The translations under genes were made by a program, and so were the position numbers. 51,459 nt of DNA. It comes from an uncultured Bacteroidales bacterium (GTDB taxonomy: Bacteria; Bacteroidota; Bacteroidia; Bacteroidales; UBA932). How positions within the stretch are numbered: the first letter of the stretch is position 1; each line of letters opens with the position of its first letter. Where the stretch lies: contig ONMJ01000011.1 of the NCBI GenBank assembly GCA_900318955.1, forward strand, positions 1 through 51,459, written 5' to 3'. Positions 17,922 through 28,544 of this stretch are shown piece by piece. The notes beneath the pieces are model-generated. The model was not told the DNA's origin. It saw only the letters and a program-made list of their open reading frames with translations, and did no database searches.

Positions 17922-18479
17922 TTATACTATCCTTCTGTTTCTTTCAATGAATTGACGCTTAATTAGTTCCAGCTGCCTGGAGACACTCGCGTCAATCATG
18001 TAATCGTCGATGTCGAAAATAAATCCACCTATAAGGGAAGGGTCGACAACGGTGTCGATCATAGCTTCGCAGCCTGTTTTCTCCCTGACAAGATCCTCGA
18101 GGGCACGGATGAGACTCTCGTCCGGAGGGGTCGCCGAGATAAGATGGGCGAACCTGATACCGCTATCCCTGTTGAAAGCATCGACAAAATGGTGGAAAAT
18201 AAGCCTTGCATAAGGCATGCGTCCGTTCTTCAGAAGAAGGAGGAGGAATTTCCTCAAATCCTTCTCCATCGGTTCGCCAAGAGCCGCCTCGAGAAGGGAC
18301 ATCTTCTTTTTGTCATCGACCGCAATCTCGTCACTGATCATCCTCTCGAGGTCGGGGACTTCAATAAGAGCCGCCTCGAGGGCGGAGACCTGAGAACAGA
18401 CCTCCGGCCCGCTGCCCCTTTCCTTGACGAATTTAAGGAGAGCTGTTGAATAGCGTGACGAAATAATGCCTGTATCCAT
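17922..18479 (-). CDS. atpH: ATP synthase subunit delta
   Basis: 185-aa stator protein joining F1 to the b-subunit stalk. It begins [22 protein letters not shown], a diverged form of the delta N-terminal helix, and contains [30 protein letters not shown], the usual 'L-xxN-R' block. Sequence conservation is low, as normal for delta, so the call leans on position between atpF and atpA. Confidence 0.92.
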   Translation of the reverse strand: MDTGIISSRYSTALLKFVKERGSGPEVCSQVSALEAALIEVPDLERMISDEIAVDDKKKMSLLEAALGEPMEKDLRKFLLLLLKNGRMPYARLIFHHFVDAFNRDSGIRFAHLISATPPDESLIRALEDLVREKTGCEAMIDTVVDPSLIGGFIFDIDDYMIDASVSRQLELIKRQFIERNRRIV

Positions 18480-18482
18480 GAC

Positions 18483-18992
18483 TTAAGAAAGCTTATCAGA
18501 GGTCTTTGCAGCCTCGTCAATCATCTTGGAGATAAATTCCGCTCCTGCTTCTTCGGAAGAAAGGTCTTTTCTCAGGATCTTCTCAGCAATGCTGACAGAC
18601 AAAAGGGCGACTTCACGGCGAACATCCCTAAGGGCGCTCTCCTTCTCCGCCGCAATGCGGATTCTAGCATCTGCAAGGATCTTATCCGCCTCTTCGCGGG
18701 CCTCAACCTTAGCTTGCTCCACCAAAGCTTTTTTGGCTTCGATAGCTTCCTTCATGATTGCCGACTGCTCTTTCCGGGCTTCCTCGACCATTTTCGAATG
18801 CTCCTCGACCAGTGCGGACATCCTCGCCTCGACCTCCTTCGCATCCTTCAGGGACTTTCCTATGGCGCTATCCCTCTTCTCGACCATCGATGTGATAATC
18901 GGGAATCCGAACTTCGCCAAGAGGAAAAACAGAAGGCCGAAGATTATGACCATCCAAAAAAGGAGGCCGCTATCGGGCGTGACAAGACTCAT
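18483..18992 (-). CDS. atpF: ATP synthase subunit b
   Basis: 169-aa stator stalk protein. One N-terminal membrane helix (LLFWMVIIFGLLFFLLAKFGFPII, about residues 10-33) is followed by a long charged helix, rich in Ala, Glu, Lys and Arg, that forms the peripheral coiled coil. It lies three bases from both neighbours (atpE and atpH). A single b gene is present, so the stalk is probably a homodimer. Confidence 0.96.
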   Translation of the reverse strand: MSLVTPDSGLLFWMVIIFGLLFFLLAKFGFPIITSMVEKRDSAIGKSLKDAKEVEARMSALVEEHSKMVEEARKEQSAIMKEAIEAKKALVEQAKVEAREEADKILADARIRIAAEKESALRDVRREVALLSVSIAEKILRKDLSSEEAGAEFISKMIDEAAKTSDKLS

Positions 18993-18995
18993 AAG

Positions 18996-19253
18996 CTACT
19001 TAATTACTACGGCCAAGAGGCATACGATAATTGCGAAAAGGGCGGCGCCTTCGACCATACCCGCCGCGACAATCATGGAAGAACGGAGATTGCCTGCAGA
19101 CTCCGGCTGACGGGCTATAGACTCCATCGTCGCCTGACCGATCTTACCGATACCGATAGCGGCTGCGAGGGCTGCAATGGCGGCTCCAATGCCAGCGAAA
19201 GCCTTTCCAAGAGCGGCGCTGGCGACTGTCTGAAGTAAAAACATACTGATCAT
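18996..19253 (-). CDS. atpE: ATP synthase subunit c (proton-type)
   Basis: 85-aa double-helix proteolipid of the Fo rotor ring. The polar loop ESIARQPES separates the two helices, and the ion-binding carboxylate is Glu68 in AAGMVEGAALFA. The position equivalent to the Na+-ligating Gln in helix 1 of Na+-type rings is Ile, and the residue after Glu68 is Gly rather than Ser/Thr, so the ring is predicted to use protons. The first ATG (19253) is kept; a second, at the fourth codon, would only trim three residues. Confidence 0.96.
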   Translation of the reverse strand: MISMFLLQTVASAALGKAFAGIGAAIAALAAAIGIGKIGQATMESIARQPESAGNLRSSMIVAAGMVEGAALFAIIVCLLAVVIK

Positions 19254-19282
19254 AATTCTATACTATTAATAGTTAACATTTA

Positions 19283-20305
19283 TCATCCTTTTTCCCTTGC
19301 AATACCAATATAAATCGAGGAGAGCATGGTGAATACATATGCCTGTATGAACGCCACAAGGCATTCAAGAAGGTCAAGGAAAAGTCCAAAGAGGACAGAG
19401 ACAACCGACATTGGTCCGAAGATGGCCGGTCCCATCTTTGCCATCACGAAAATAATGCAGACCATACTGAGAATCATAATATGGCCGGCAAGCATGTTCG
19501 CAAAAAGTCGAATAGTGAGAGAAACCGGCTTCATCAAAGCGCTAAACACTTCGATTACCGGCATTATCGGCTTCAAAAATACCGGGACATCCGGATTGAG
19601 CATCTCTTTATAATAGTGTTTGGTCCCTGTCAGATTGACAGTAAAGAAGGTACAGAGAGCGAGGACCATCGTTATAGCGATATTTCCCGTAAGGTTGGCT
19701 CCTCCCGGGAAGAACGGAATAATCCCTATGAAATTGTTGAAAAGGATGAAGAAGAAGGCCGTACAGAGATAGGGCGAATATCGTCTGTAATCCTCTCCGA
19801 TATTCTCCTTAGCCATATTGTGGACCATCATCACAAGGGGTTCCATAAGGGCAGCAATCCCTGTCGGAGACTCACTCAGGACGTCATGGTGCTTATACCA
19901 CCGGGCACAGAGAAGGAAAATGATGAGTATCAGGAGGGATGAAAGCATAAGAGAGAAGACATTTTTCGTAATGGAAATGTCGAACGGCCTAACCTGAGCC
20001 CCATCAACCATCTCCACAATCTTTCCATCCTCATTGAATACGAAATCTCCATACTGTCCCTCTTCCATCTTTTTTGAAGAGAAGATATGCCATCCTGAGG
20101 TCTTGCTATAGAGGATAACGGGAAGATGGATTGCTATCGACTTTTCGCCTATATCGGTGATATGCCACTCATAGGAATCGCCAATGTGAGAGAAAATTAC
20201 TGAAGGAATGTCGATATCAGCGGAAGCTTCCCCTTCCTGCGGCTGAGCCGAAGATGGGAGAAACCCTACCAAAAAGGCAAGCAGTATGAGTAACAGCCGC
20301 TTCAT
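19283..20305 (-). CDS. atpB: ATP synthase subunit a with exported N-terminal extension
   Basis: 340-aa membrane subunit forming the proton half-channels. The essential Arg of the channel is Arg266 in SLTIRLFANMLAGH, and the terminal helices carry the usual Gln/Glu positions (LLECLVAFIQAYVFTMLSSIY). Unlike the E. coli protein it starts with a cleavable-looking signal (MKRLLLILLAFLVGFLPSSA) and about 95 extra residues before the first core helix (about residue 114). I believe this extension is common in Bacteroidota; its function is unknown to me. It overlaps atpC by four bases. Confidence 0.96.
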   Translation of the reverse strand: MKRLLLILLAFLVGFLPSSAQPQEGEASADIDIPSVIFSHIGDSYEWHITDIGEKSIAIHLPVILYSKTSGWHIFSSKKMEEGQYGDFVFNEDGKIVEMVDGAQVRPFDISITKNVFSLMLSSLLILIIFLLCARWYKHHDVLSESPTGIAALMEPLVMMVHNMAKENIGEDYRRYSPYLCTAFFFILFNNFIGIIPFFPGGANLTGNIAITMVLALCTFFTVNLTGTKHYYKEMLNPDVPVFLKPIMPVIEVFSALMKPVSLTIRLFANMLAGHIMILSMVCIIFVMAKMGPAIFGPMSVVSVLFGLFLDLLECLVAFIQAYVFTMLSSIYIGIAREKG

Positions 20306-20543
20306 TGTTCTACCGCAGCAAACACTTCATTATCAAGCACTTTAACAAATCCTGACAGGATATCCACAGAGTGCTCCCCTTCTGCATCTACATAGACTAT
20401 AGAGCCCTTCGAGAGGGAGGAGAGGAGAGGAGCATGGTCCTTGAGGACCTGAAAGGCCCCCTTCCGCCCGGGAAGCGTCACAATCGACACCTTCGTATCG
20501 ATAAGGGTCTCCATCGGGGAGACTATCTTTAGGGAAATATCCA

Positions 20544-20544
<1 letters not shown>
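20302..20544 (-). CDS. atpC: ATP synthase subunit epsilon, short form
   Basis: 80-aa protein with only the N-terminal beta-sandwich (ISLKIVSPMETLIDTKVSIVTLPGRKGAFQVLKDHAPLLSSL). The C-terminal two-helix hairpin, which inhibits ATP hydrolysis in E. coli and Bacillus, is missing altogether. The gene is intact, so this is a family form rather than a truncation. It shares one base with the atpD stop and overlaps atpB by four bases. Confidence 0.95.
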
Positions 20545-22073
<1,529 letters not shown>

Positions 22074-22076
22074 TTA

Positions 22077-22084
22077 CAAATATA
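22077..22084 (-). promoter_or_regulatory. -7 box of the ATP synthase operon promoter
   Basis: The minus strand reads TATATTTG, a perfect TAnnTTTG, 25 bases upstream of the atpD ATG. A clear -33 element at the usual distance was not found. Confidence 0.7.
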
Positions 22085-22118
22085 CGAAAAATTCCGGTCA
22101 AGTGTCAGATAATATCCT

Positions 22119-22126
22119 TATTTTTG
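22119..22126 (+). promoter_or_regulatory. -7 box of the GH92 gene promoter
   Basis: TATTTTTG matches TAnnTTTG and lies 22 bases upstream of the GH92 ATG. It is divergent from the ATP synthase promoter 35 bases away. No convincing -33 element is seen. Confidence 0.55.
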
Positions 22127-22148
22127 CCTTATCACCAAAACTCATAAT

Positions 22149-24338
22149 ATGAAAGCCATCCGCTTTATCAGCGCCATTCTCTTCGCTTCCGCTCTCTGCC
22201 TTTCCTGCAAAGAGGACTCCGGCAGATATTTCCAGCCGGTTGACTATGTCAACACCCTTGTCGGCACCCAATCTACATACCAGATGTCAACCGGAAATAC
22301 TTACCCGGCCGTAGGACTGCCATGGGGGAAGGATTTCTGGTCGCCCCAGACTGGAAAAAACGGAGACGGATGGATGTATACCTATGATGCGACTCATATA
22401 AGGGGATTGAAACAGACTCACCAGCCTTCCCCATGGATCAACGATTACGGCGAGTTCTCCATAATGCCCGTGACAAAGCGAGGCTTTTCGGAGGATGAAA
22501 GGGCAAGCTGGTTCTCCCATAAAGGCGAAAAGGCCACTCCGTATTACTACAGTGTCTATCTCGCAGACCATGATGTCCTTGCGGAGATTTCGCCGGTAAA
22601 GGACGGGGCCACCCTCCGTTTCACCTATCCGGAGAGGGATACTTCATGGTTTGTTGTAGATGCGTACAAGGGCGGAGAAATCGTTTCTTTCGACGAGAAT
22701 TCGATAGTCGGTTACACTGTCATGAATCATGGAGGAGTAAGCGATAATTTCAAAATGTGGTTCGCCATCCGCTCGGAAAAACCGCTTACCTTTAAACAGA
22801 TTGACCCGGAAAACTCCCTTGCCATTGCGGGATTCGGGACCCATAAGGGCGAAAAGGTAGGACTCACCGTCGCCTCTTCATTCATCTCCAAGGAGCAGGC
22901 GCTCCTCAACCTTGAGCGGATCGACTGCGGCTTCGAAGAAGCCAAAAACGCAGCCAGAGACCGCTGGAACGAGGTTCTTGGGCGCATTGAAGTCAATGAT
23001 AATGATATCGACCACCTCCGCACCTTCTATTCATGTCTCTATCGAAGCGTCCTTTTCCCTCGCGACCTGGCGGAGATTGACGCATCAGGGAAGACTGTCC
23101 ACTACAGTCCCCATGACGGGAAAGTCCATGAAGGCCACCTTTTCACAGATACAGGCTTTTGGGACACCTTCCGCTGTCTCTTCGCCCTTATGGACCTCGT
23201 CTACCCGGAAAAGGCCGCCGAAGTCCAGGAAGGACTTGTAAACACATGGAAAGAAAGCGGATTCCTTCCTGAGTGGGCAAGTCCGGGGCACCGCCGCTGC
23301 ATGGTAGGGAACAACAGCGCCTCCGTCGTTGCCGAAGCCTATCTCAAGGGAATCAGAGGTAATTATAATCCCGAGGATCTTTGGAAGGCCGTGACTTTTG
23401 GAGCACATAATGTCCATCCGAAGGTCTCCTCCACAGGGAGATTGGGACATGAGTACTATGACTCTCTAGGGTATGTCCCCTGCGATGTCGGCATCAAAGA
23501 GAGCGCGGCAAGGACACTGGAATACGCTTATGACGACTGGTGCATTTGGCAGTTCGGCAAGGCTCTCGGCAAAAGCGAAGAAGAGCTCGCGCATTATAAA
23601 AAGGCCTCTGAGAACTATAGAAACCTGTTTTTTGATAAATATCGCCTGATGGCAGGACGGCGTCTTGACGGCACTTTCGCAGAGCCTTTCAGTCCCTTGA
23701 AGTGGGGCGGAGACTTTACAGAAGGGAACAGCCTCCACTACACCTGGTCGGTCTTCCACAACCCGGACGGTCTCAAGGAACTCATGGGAGGAGAAGAGAA
23801 CTTCATCGCTATGCTCGACAGCGTCTTTAACATCCCGCCTCTTTTCGACGACAGCTACTACGGACATACAATCCATGAAATAAGGGAAATGCAGACCATG
23901 AACATGGGAAATTACGCCCATGGCAATCAGCCCGTCCAGCATATGATCTATCTCTACGATTGGACTTCCCAGCCTTGGAAGGCACAAATGAGAGTCCGCG
24001 AAGTTATGGACCGTTTGTACTCCGCGACCCCTGACGGATACTGCGGCGACGAAGACAACGGGCAGACCTCCGCATGGTACGTTTTCTCCGCCCTCGGATT
24101 CTACCCTGTCTGTCCCGCTTCATGCGAATATGCCCTTGGAATACCTCTCTTCAAGGAAGTTACTATCCACCTACCCTCCGGGAAAGATATTACAATCTCC
24201 GCTCCCGGAAATGACAGATCAACCGACTATGTCCGTTCGGTAAAAATGAACGGGCACCGCCTCAAAGGGAGCTTCATCACGCATGAAGACCTTCTCGACG
24301 GCGCTCGATTGAATTTTACTGTCAGCAAGCGGAACTAA
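22149..24338 (+). CDS. GH92 alpha-mannosidase, lipoprotein
   Basis: 729-aa exo-alpha-mannosidase. The signal peptide ends in a lipobox with Cys20 (LCLSC), so the enzyme is probably lipid-anchored at the cell surface or in the periplasm. Family landmarks are DYVNTLVGT near the N-terminus, FTEGNSLHYTW with the likely general acid Glu525, and GDEDNGQTSAWYVFSALGFYP with Asp634 and Asp636 as the base region. A His576-Glu577 pair precedes NYAHGNQPVQHM. From memory of the B. thetaiotaomicron enzyme BT3990, whose matching residues are about eight to ten positions further on, this pair goes with alpha-1,2 specificity. GH92 enzymes need calcium. Its stop overlaps the stop of the convergent DUF2723 gene. 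No SusC/SusD pair is nearby, so it is not in a standard polysaccharide locus. Confidence 0.93.
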   Translation: MKAIRFISAILFASALCLSCKEDSGRYFQPVDYVNTLVGTQSTYQMSTGNTYPAVGLPWGKDFWSPQTGKNGDGWMYTYDATHIRGLKQTHQPSPWINDYGEFSIMPVTKRGFSEDERASWFSHKGEKATPYYYSVYLADHDVLAEISPVKDGATLRFTYPERDTSWFVVDAYKGGEIVSFDENSIVGYTVMNHGGVSDNFKMWFAIRSEKPLTFKQIDPENSLAIAGFGTHKGEKVGLTVASSFISKEQALLNLERIDCGFEEAKNAARDRWNEVLGRIEVNDNDIDHLRTFYSCLYRSVLFPRDLAEIDASGKTVHYSPHDGKVHEGHLFTDTGFWDTFRCLFALMDLVYPEKAAEVQEGLVNTWKESGFLPEWASPGHRRCMVGNNSASVVAEAYLKGIRGNYNPEDLWKAVTFGAHNVHPKVSSTGRLGHEYYDSLGYVPCDVGIKESAARTLEYAYDDWCIWQFGKALGKSEEELAHYKKASENYRNLFFDKYRLMAGRRLDGTFAEPFSPLKWGGDFTEGNSLHYTWSVFHNPDGLKELMGGEENFIAMLDSVFNIPPLFDDSYYGHTIHEIREMQTMNMGNYAHGNQPVQHMIYLYDWTSQPWKAQMRVREVMDRLYSATPDGYCGDEDNGQTSAWYVFSALGFYPVCPASCEYALGIPLFKEVTIHLPSGKDITISAPGNDRSTDYVRSVKMNGHRLKGSFITHEDLLDGARLNFTVSKRN

Positions 24339-27300
24339 TTGACTTTCAGCGAGTCTCTCCCTTCGGGGTCATATTCTCCGGAAGCCACTTTCATTAGAAG
24401 ATTGAAATTGTTCTCAATCTTCTCGGAGAGTTCCTTTTCTCCGTACTTTTTCAACTCGTCCGCCAGATAATAGATATACTGGCCGCAGGTCTCGAAGTTG
24501 TGGGAAGCATAGTCGTAGAACTCGAGGCTGAACTTCGCCGTTTCAAGGAGTCTGTTCGAAAGACGTATAGCGAGGTTGCGTCCGTTATCCGGCTCGCCCA
24601 GCTTGTAAAAGTCAGAAATCATCTGGATCACCATATAGTCATTCGAAGTGAATCCAAGAGGTATCGATTCTATAGGGAAATTCTCTTCGGGGAAATTCTC
24701 CTCGCACCGATGGAGAATATCGAGAGCTTTTTCCTTCTCACCGGCCTTGATAAGGGCGTTTGCAGTATTGACATATATAGCCCTCTGCGAAAGTACGCCG
24801 AGGAATGTATAGTAATTCTGATAGTCTACATAATAGTTCTTGGCCTTAAGGGCGTCCCAACTGTAGACCTCCGTCATCTTGCGGTAGAGCTCGCCTGCAT
24901 CCACAAGGCCCGGATCAGTCGCTCCGATTTTGTTCTTGATAGGGATAAACTTATAAGAGAAGCCCTCGTACATCAGATATTCCTTGATGCCGATATTCAG
25001 ATCGCCTCCCATATTGAGCATGTGCAGAGGTCTGTCCCACTGATAATTGGAAAGGAAATCCAGCATGAACAGCTCCGGCTTTGAAAGGAAGTTCTTGTCC
25101 TTCGGGATCTCTATCATTATCGAATCCGGGATCATTTCGGCGAAGTCTTCGCTGAGGATGCCGTACTTGAGGACATTTTCCTTATTGACAGGAATTACAA
25201 TCTTATGGGCACAGATGAAATCCGCCTTCCTGCCGCTGGAGAGATCAACCCTCATCTTGGGATCTTTGAAAATGTCCATAACATCCTTAATGGCCATCGG
25301 ATTGCCGTCGTCGCCGGTTATGAAGATATATTCATTGGTGCCATAGAGGTACTGGCGTGCCGGAACGGTCAGTGGCAAAGGCTTTGACTCGTTGACGGCA
25401 TATTTCATCTGGTCAATGTGCCAGTCGGTCCCGAGAAGCGAGGTATTTACTATACGGACATCGGTACGGACGCTCTCAATTTCCTGGGCATACCAAAGAG
25501 GGAAGGTATCATTGTCGCCGTGGGTGATGAGGATACCGTTCTGACCTACCGAATTGAGGTAATTTCTGGCCATTTCAGTCGAGGTACGCCTGTTGCTGCG
25601 GTCATGGTCGTCCCAGTTTTCAGCCGCCATAAGAGCGGGGACGAATAGGCAGGCCACCGTCGTGCAAATAGCTGTCGGGAGCTTTCCTTTACCCTTGGAA
25701 GCATCTGATATCCAAGAATATATCGCAGCTACTGCGAAGCCTATCCAAATTGAGAACATATAGAACGAGCCGGCATATGCATAGTCCCTCTCACGGACCT
25801 GGAATGGAGGCTGATTGAGATACAGGACGATAGCAATACCAGTCATGAAGAACATCAAAAAGACTATCCATGAACCTCTCTTGTCCCTGTCGAACTGGAA
25901 TACGAGGCCTATGATGCCGAGAAGCAGCGGAAGAAGGAAATAATGGTTCTTTCCTTTATTCTCTGCAAGAACAGCAGGAGCATCACTCTGGTCCCCAAGA
26001 CGGAACTCATCGAGGAACTTTATACCGCTCTCCCAGTTGCCGTTGAAGATATCTCCCGGAGACGGAGAGTGAATATCATTCTGCCGGCCGGCAAAATTCC
26101 ACATGAAGTATCTCCAGTACATCCAGTTGAGCTGATAATCGAAGAAATAAGCCAGATTGGCTCCGAAAGAAGGCTTGCGGTGCTGTGCGCCCTTCACACG
26201 GGTACCCTTCCCGCGGGTATAGGTCTCATAGAAGTCAATATAACGCTGGTCCTGACCGCTCCACATTCTGGGGAAGAACATCTTTCCTTCAGGAAGATAG
26301 TCTGCCTCCGCAGGGGCGTCGACATGAATATACTTTCCGTCGAGAGGAGCCCAATACTTTGTGACCTTAAGGTCATACGGAGCGTCATAGTACTGCCCGT
26401 ACAGCAAAGGGGTGCTTCCATACTGCTCGCGGCTGAGGTAGCGGACGAGGGTGTAGGGGTTATCGGGCTGATACTCATTGGTCGGAGTCTTCACTGATGA
26501 ACGGATAATCACTATCGAGAAGAGGGAGAATCCGATAATAAGGGATGAAAGACTCAGAAGGACAGTATTGGCGAAAACCTTTCCGCTCTTGAGGGTCTTG
26601 AAAAGGCCCCAGAAGCAAAGGGCAAGAAGGGCCACCATGAAGAAGGCCGCGCCACTGTTGTAGGGAAGATGGAATCCGTTGACAAAGATCCTGTCGAAGA
26701 ATGCTGCAATCTTCGGAAGGTAAGGGATAAACAGGAATACAAGTATCGCCTCTATCACCACTCCTATCATGAAAATGCCAAGGAGCTTCTTGAAAGACAG
26801 TTTCTTATCCTCATTCTTCCGGTAATAATACATGAATACAAAAGCCGGAATCGTCAAAAGGTTCAACAGATGGACACCTATCGACAGACCCATCAAGAAG
26901 GTAATGAGGATAATCCAACGGTTGGCATGAGGTTCGTCAGCCTCTTCGTACCATTTGCACATGGCCCAAAATACGAGTGCCGTGAAAAGCGACGACATAG
27001 CATAGACCTCACCTTCGACTGCCGAGAACCAGAAAGTATCTGAAAAACAATATGCCAGAGCACCTACGGCTCCGCTTCCGAATATCGCGATAGACTCTGG
27101 AAGGCTGTACTCTTCCCCTTTCTTTTTAATCAGTCTCTTTGCAAAAAAGACTATAGTAAGATAGAGGAAGAAGATTGTCAGAGCAGACAGAATCGCGTTC
27201 ATCGCATTGATTGCAACAGCCGCATGCTCCGCATCCGCCCAGAGGCTGAAAAATCTTGCAAACAACTGGAAAACAGGGTTTCCCGGAGGGTGTCCGACTT

Positions 27301-27445
27301 CCAGTTTGTAAGATGAGGCTATGAACTCGCCGCAATCCCAGAAAGACGCAGTGGGTTCGATTGTGGAAAGATAAGTGATCGCGGAAATTGCAAAAACAAT
27401 AAGCGAAATCACCCTATTCCATAATTTAAATTTCTTATCGTTCAT
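24335..27445 (-). CDS. DUF2723 (TMEM260-like) multi-pass membrane protein
   Basis: 1036-aa protein with about 10-12 membrane helices in the first 600 residues, then a soluble C-terminal region with helical repeats. The N-terminal block YLSTIEPTASFWDCGEFIASSYKLEVGHPPGNP is the DUF2723 signature: acidic residues in the first loop and a PPG element, as in GT-C glycosyltransferases. The human relative TMEM260 is an O-mannosyltransferase, so a lipid-linked-sugar glycosyltransferase acting on exported proteins is the likely role; the donor and acceptor here are unknown. It has its own promoter in the 44-base gap behind the esterase gene. The 3' end overlaps GH92 by four bases. Confidence 0.88.
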   Translation of the reverse strand: MNDKKFKLWNRVISLIVFAISAITYLSTIEPTASFWDCGEFIASSYKLEVGHPPGNPVFQLFARFFSLWADAEHAAVAINAMNAILSALTIFFLYLTIVFFAKRLIKKKGEEYSLPESIAIFGSGAVGALAYCFSDTFWFSAVEGEVYAMSSLFTALVFWAMCKWYEEADEPHANRWIILITFLMGLSIGVHLLNLLTIPAFVFMYYYRKNEDKKLSFKKLLGIFMIGVVIEAILVFLFIPYLPKIAAFFDRIFVNGFHLPYNSGAAFFMVALLALCFWGLFKTLKSGKVFANTVLLSLSSLIIGFSLFSIVIIRSSVKTPTNEYQPDNPYTLVRYLSREQYGSTPLLYGQYYDAPYDLKVTKYWAPLDGKYIHVDAPAEADYLPEGKMFFPRMWSGQDQRYIDFYETYTRGKGTRVKGAQHRKPSFGANLAYFFDYQLNWMYWRYFMWNFAGRQNDIHSPSPGDIFNGNWESGIKFLDEFRLGDQSDAPAVLAENKGKNHYFLLPLLLGIIGLVFQFDRDKRGSWIVFLMFFMTGIAIVLYLNQPPFQVRERDYAYAGSFYMFSIWIGFAVAAIYSWISDASKGKGKLPTAICTTVACLFVPALMAAENWDDHDRSNRRTSTEMARNYLNSVGQNGILITHGDNDTFPLWYAQEIESVRTDVRIVNTSLLGTDWHIDQMKYAVNESKPLPLTVPARQYLYGTNEYIFITGDDGNPMAIKDVMDIFKDPKMRVDLSSGRKADFICAHKIVIPVNKENVLKYGILSEDFAEMIPDSIMIEIPKDKNFLSKPELFMLDFLSNYQWDRPLHMLNMGGDLNIGIKEYLMYEGFSYKFIPIKNKIGATDPGLVDAGELYRKMTEVYSWDALKAKNYYVDYQNYYTFLGVLSQRAIYVNTANALIKAGEKEKALDILHRCEENFPEENFPIESIPLGFTSNDYMVIQMISDFYKLGEPDNGRNLAIRLSNRLLETAKFSLEFYDYASHNFETCGQYIYYLADELKKYGEKELSEKIENNFNLLMKVASGEYDPEGRDSLKVN

Positions 27446-27470
27446 TCTCGATTCGTTTTCAGATAATCTG

Positions 27471-27478
27471 CAAATATA
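27471..27478 (-). promoter_or_regulatory. -7 box upstream of the DUF2723 gene
   Basis: The minus strand reads TATATTTG, a perfect -7 box, 26 bases upstream of the ATG at 27445 and between that gene and the esterase stop. It implies separate transcription of the DUF2723 gene. Confidence 0.65.
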
Positions 27479-27489
27479 GCAATAATTCC

Positions 27490-28440
27490 TTACTTATAGA
27501 GGTCTGCAGTGGACTGGCTTTCCCAGCGCTTGAAAGAATCATCCGTTACGGAAGTATCGACTATGCGGTGATTCCCCGCCATTATTTCGTCCTCTATGAA
27601 AGAACTGACATACTGCCAAGCTTCGACCATCGCGGAACTGACCTCGTGTCCATGATTATTATAGCGTATTATCCAGTAAGGATATCCTTTCTTTGCAAAA
27701 AGACCTGCAAGTTTATCGCTTCCCCACAATGAATAACGGAAGAGGCTGAATCCCTTGTAAGGGACCACCTTATCATCCTTCCCATGAAGGAAGAGCGTCG
27801 GGGCGGGATTCTCCTTGTATGAAGGCCGTCCATCGTCTCTGAGTATAGCGCCCGCAAAAGGAATTACTCCTTTAAAGCGGAACCCTGCAGGAAGGGACGA
27901 AACCATTTCTGTACGGTTGCAAAGCTCATAATCGGCCGAGAGCACAGTCATCGCCCCGGCAGACGATCCCATTGTAACGATATTGTCAGGATCGATATTC
28001 AGTTCCTCAGCATTCTCGATGATAAAAGCGGTTGCGCTGATAAGATCCTCAACTGCCGCATCGACTGCCTCCATAAATACAGCCCTGTCTCTTATAGGTT
28101 TAAGCTTGAGCCCCTTCAGCTTAAGGCGGTAATCTATGGACACCACCCTATATCCCTCCGATGTCATGCACTCAAACCATTTCTGATAGAACTTGTCATC
28201 GCGGGAGCCGGTTATAAAGCCGCCGCCAAAGACAAAGAGTATAGTCGGTTTCTCCTTCCCGTCAATCGACGTGACACTCCCTTTCGCCGGCTCCAGAACA
28301 TCCAGAAAAAGCCTCGTCGTATCCCTCTCGGCATACAGGTATGTCATTTTTTGCTGAGCCGAAGCCGGCTGTTGAAGTAAAGCCGAGAAAGCCAATATGG
28401 CGGTAAAAGCCGCTGCCGCAAATCTTTTTATTCTATTCAT
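27490..28440 (-). CDS. Exported alpha/beta-hydrolase esterase
   Basis: 316-aa secreted hydrolase. A signal peptide (MNRIKRFAAAAFTAILAFSALLQQPASAQ) precedes a carboxylesterase/acetyl-esterase fold. Visible parts are the oxyanion-hole block LFVFGGGFITGS, the nucleophile elbow MGSSAGAM, the acid in LHGKDDKVVPY and the His in YNNHGHEVSS, so the triad is complete. The substrate is unknown; acetylated glycans are typical for such proteins in this phylum. A possible weak promoter (TAAATTTG, 28460-28467) lies 20 bases upstream. Confidence 0.85.
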   Translation of the reverse strand: MNRIKRFAAAAFTAILAFSALLQQPASAQQKMTYLYAERDTTRLFLDVLEPAKGSVTSIDGKEKPTILFVFGGGFITGSRDDKFYQKWFECMTSEGYRVVSIDYRLKLKGLKLKPIRDRAVFMEAVDAAVEDLISATAFIIENAEELNIDPDNIVTMGSSAGAMTVLSADYELCNRTEMVSSLPAGFRFKGVIPFAGAILRDDGRPSYKENPAPTLFLHGKDDKVVPYKGFSLFRYSLWGSDKLAGLFAKKGYPYWIIRYNNHGHEVSSAMVEAWQYVSSFIEDEIMAGNHRIVDTSVTDDSFKRWESQSTADLYK

Positions 28441-28459
28441 CTTGCCTTTGTTTAGTTTT

Positions 28460-28467
28460 CAAATTTA
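28460..28467 (-). promoter_or_regulatory. Possible -7 box upstream of the esterase gene
   Basis: The minus strand reads TAAATTTG, fitting TAnnTTTG, 20 bases before the ATG at 28440. The region is A+T-rich and no -33 element is evident, so chance occurrence is possible. Confidence 0.35.
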
Positions 28468-28485
28468 AACATTATTTACAACAAT

Positions 28486-28519
28486 TTTGCCGTATTCCGC
28501 CCAAAAATGAGTAATTTCG
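28486..28519 (+). promoter_or_regulatory. Promoter of the polyprenyl synthase-U32-protease genes
   Basis: A -33 TTTG at 28486-28489, a 22-base spacer and a -7 TAATTTCG (28512-28519, one mismatch to TAnnTTTG), 26 bases before the ATG at 28545. Confidence 0.5.
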
Positions 28520-28544
28520 CAAGTTACATATCAGAGAACTGAAA

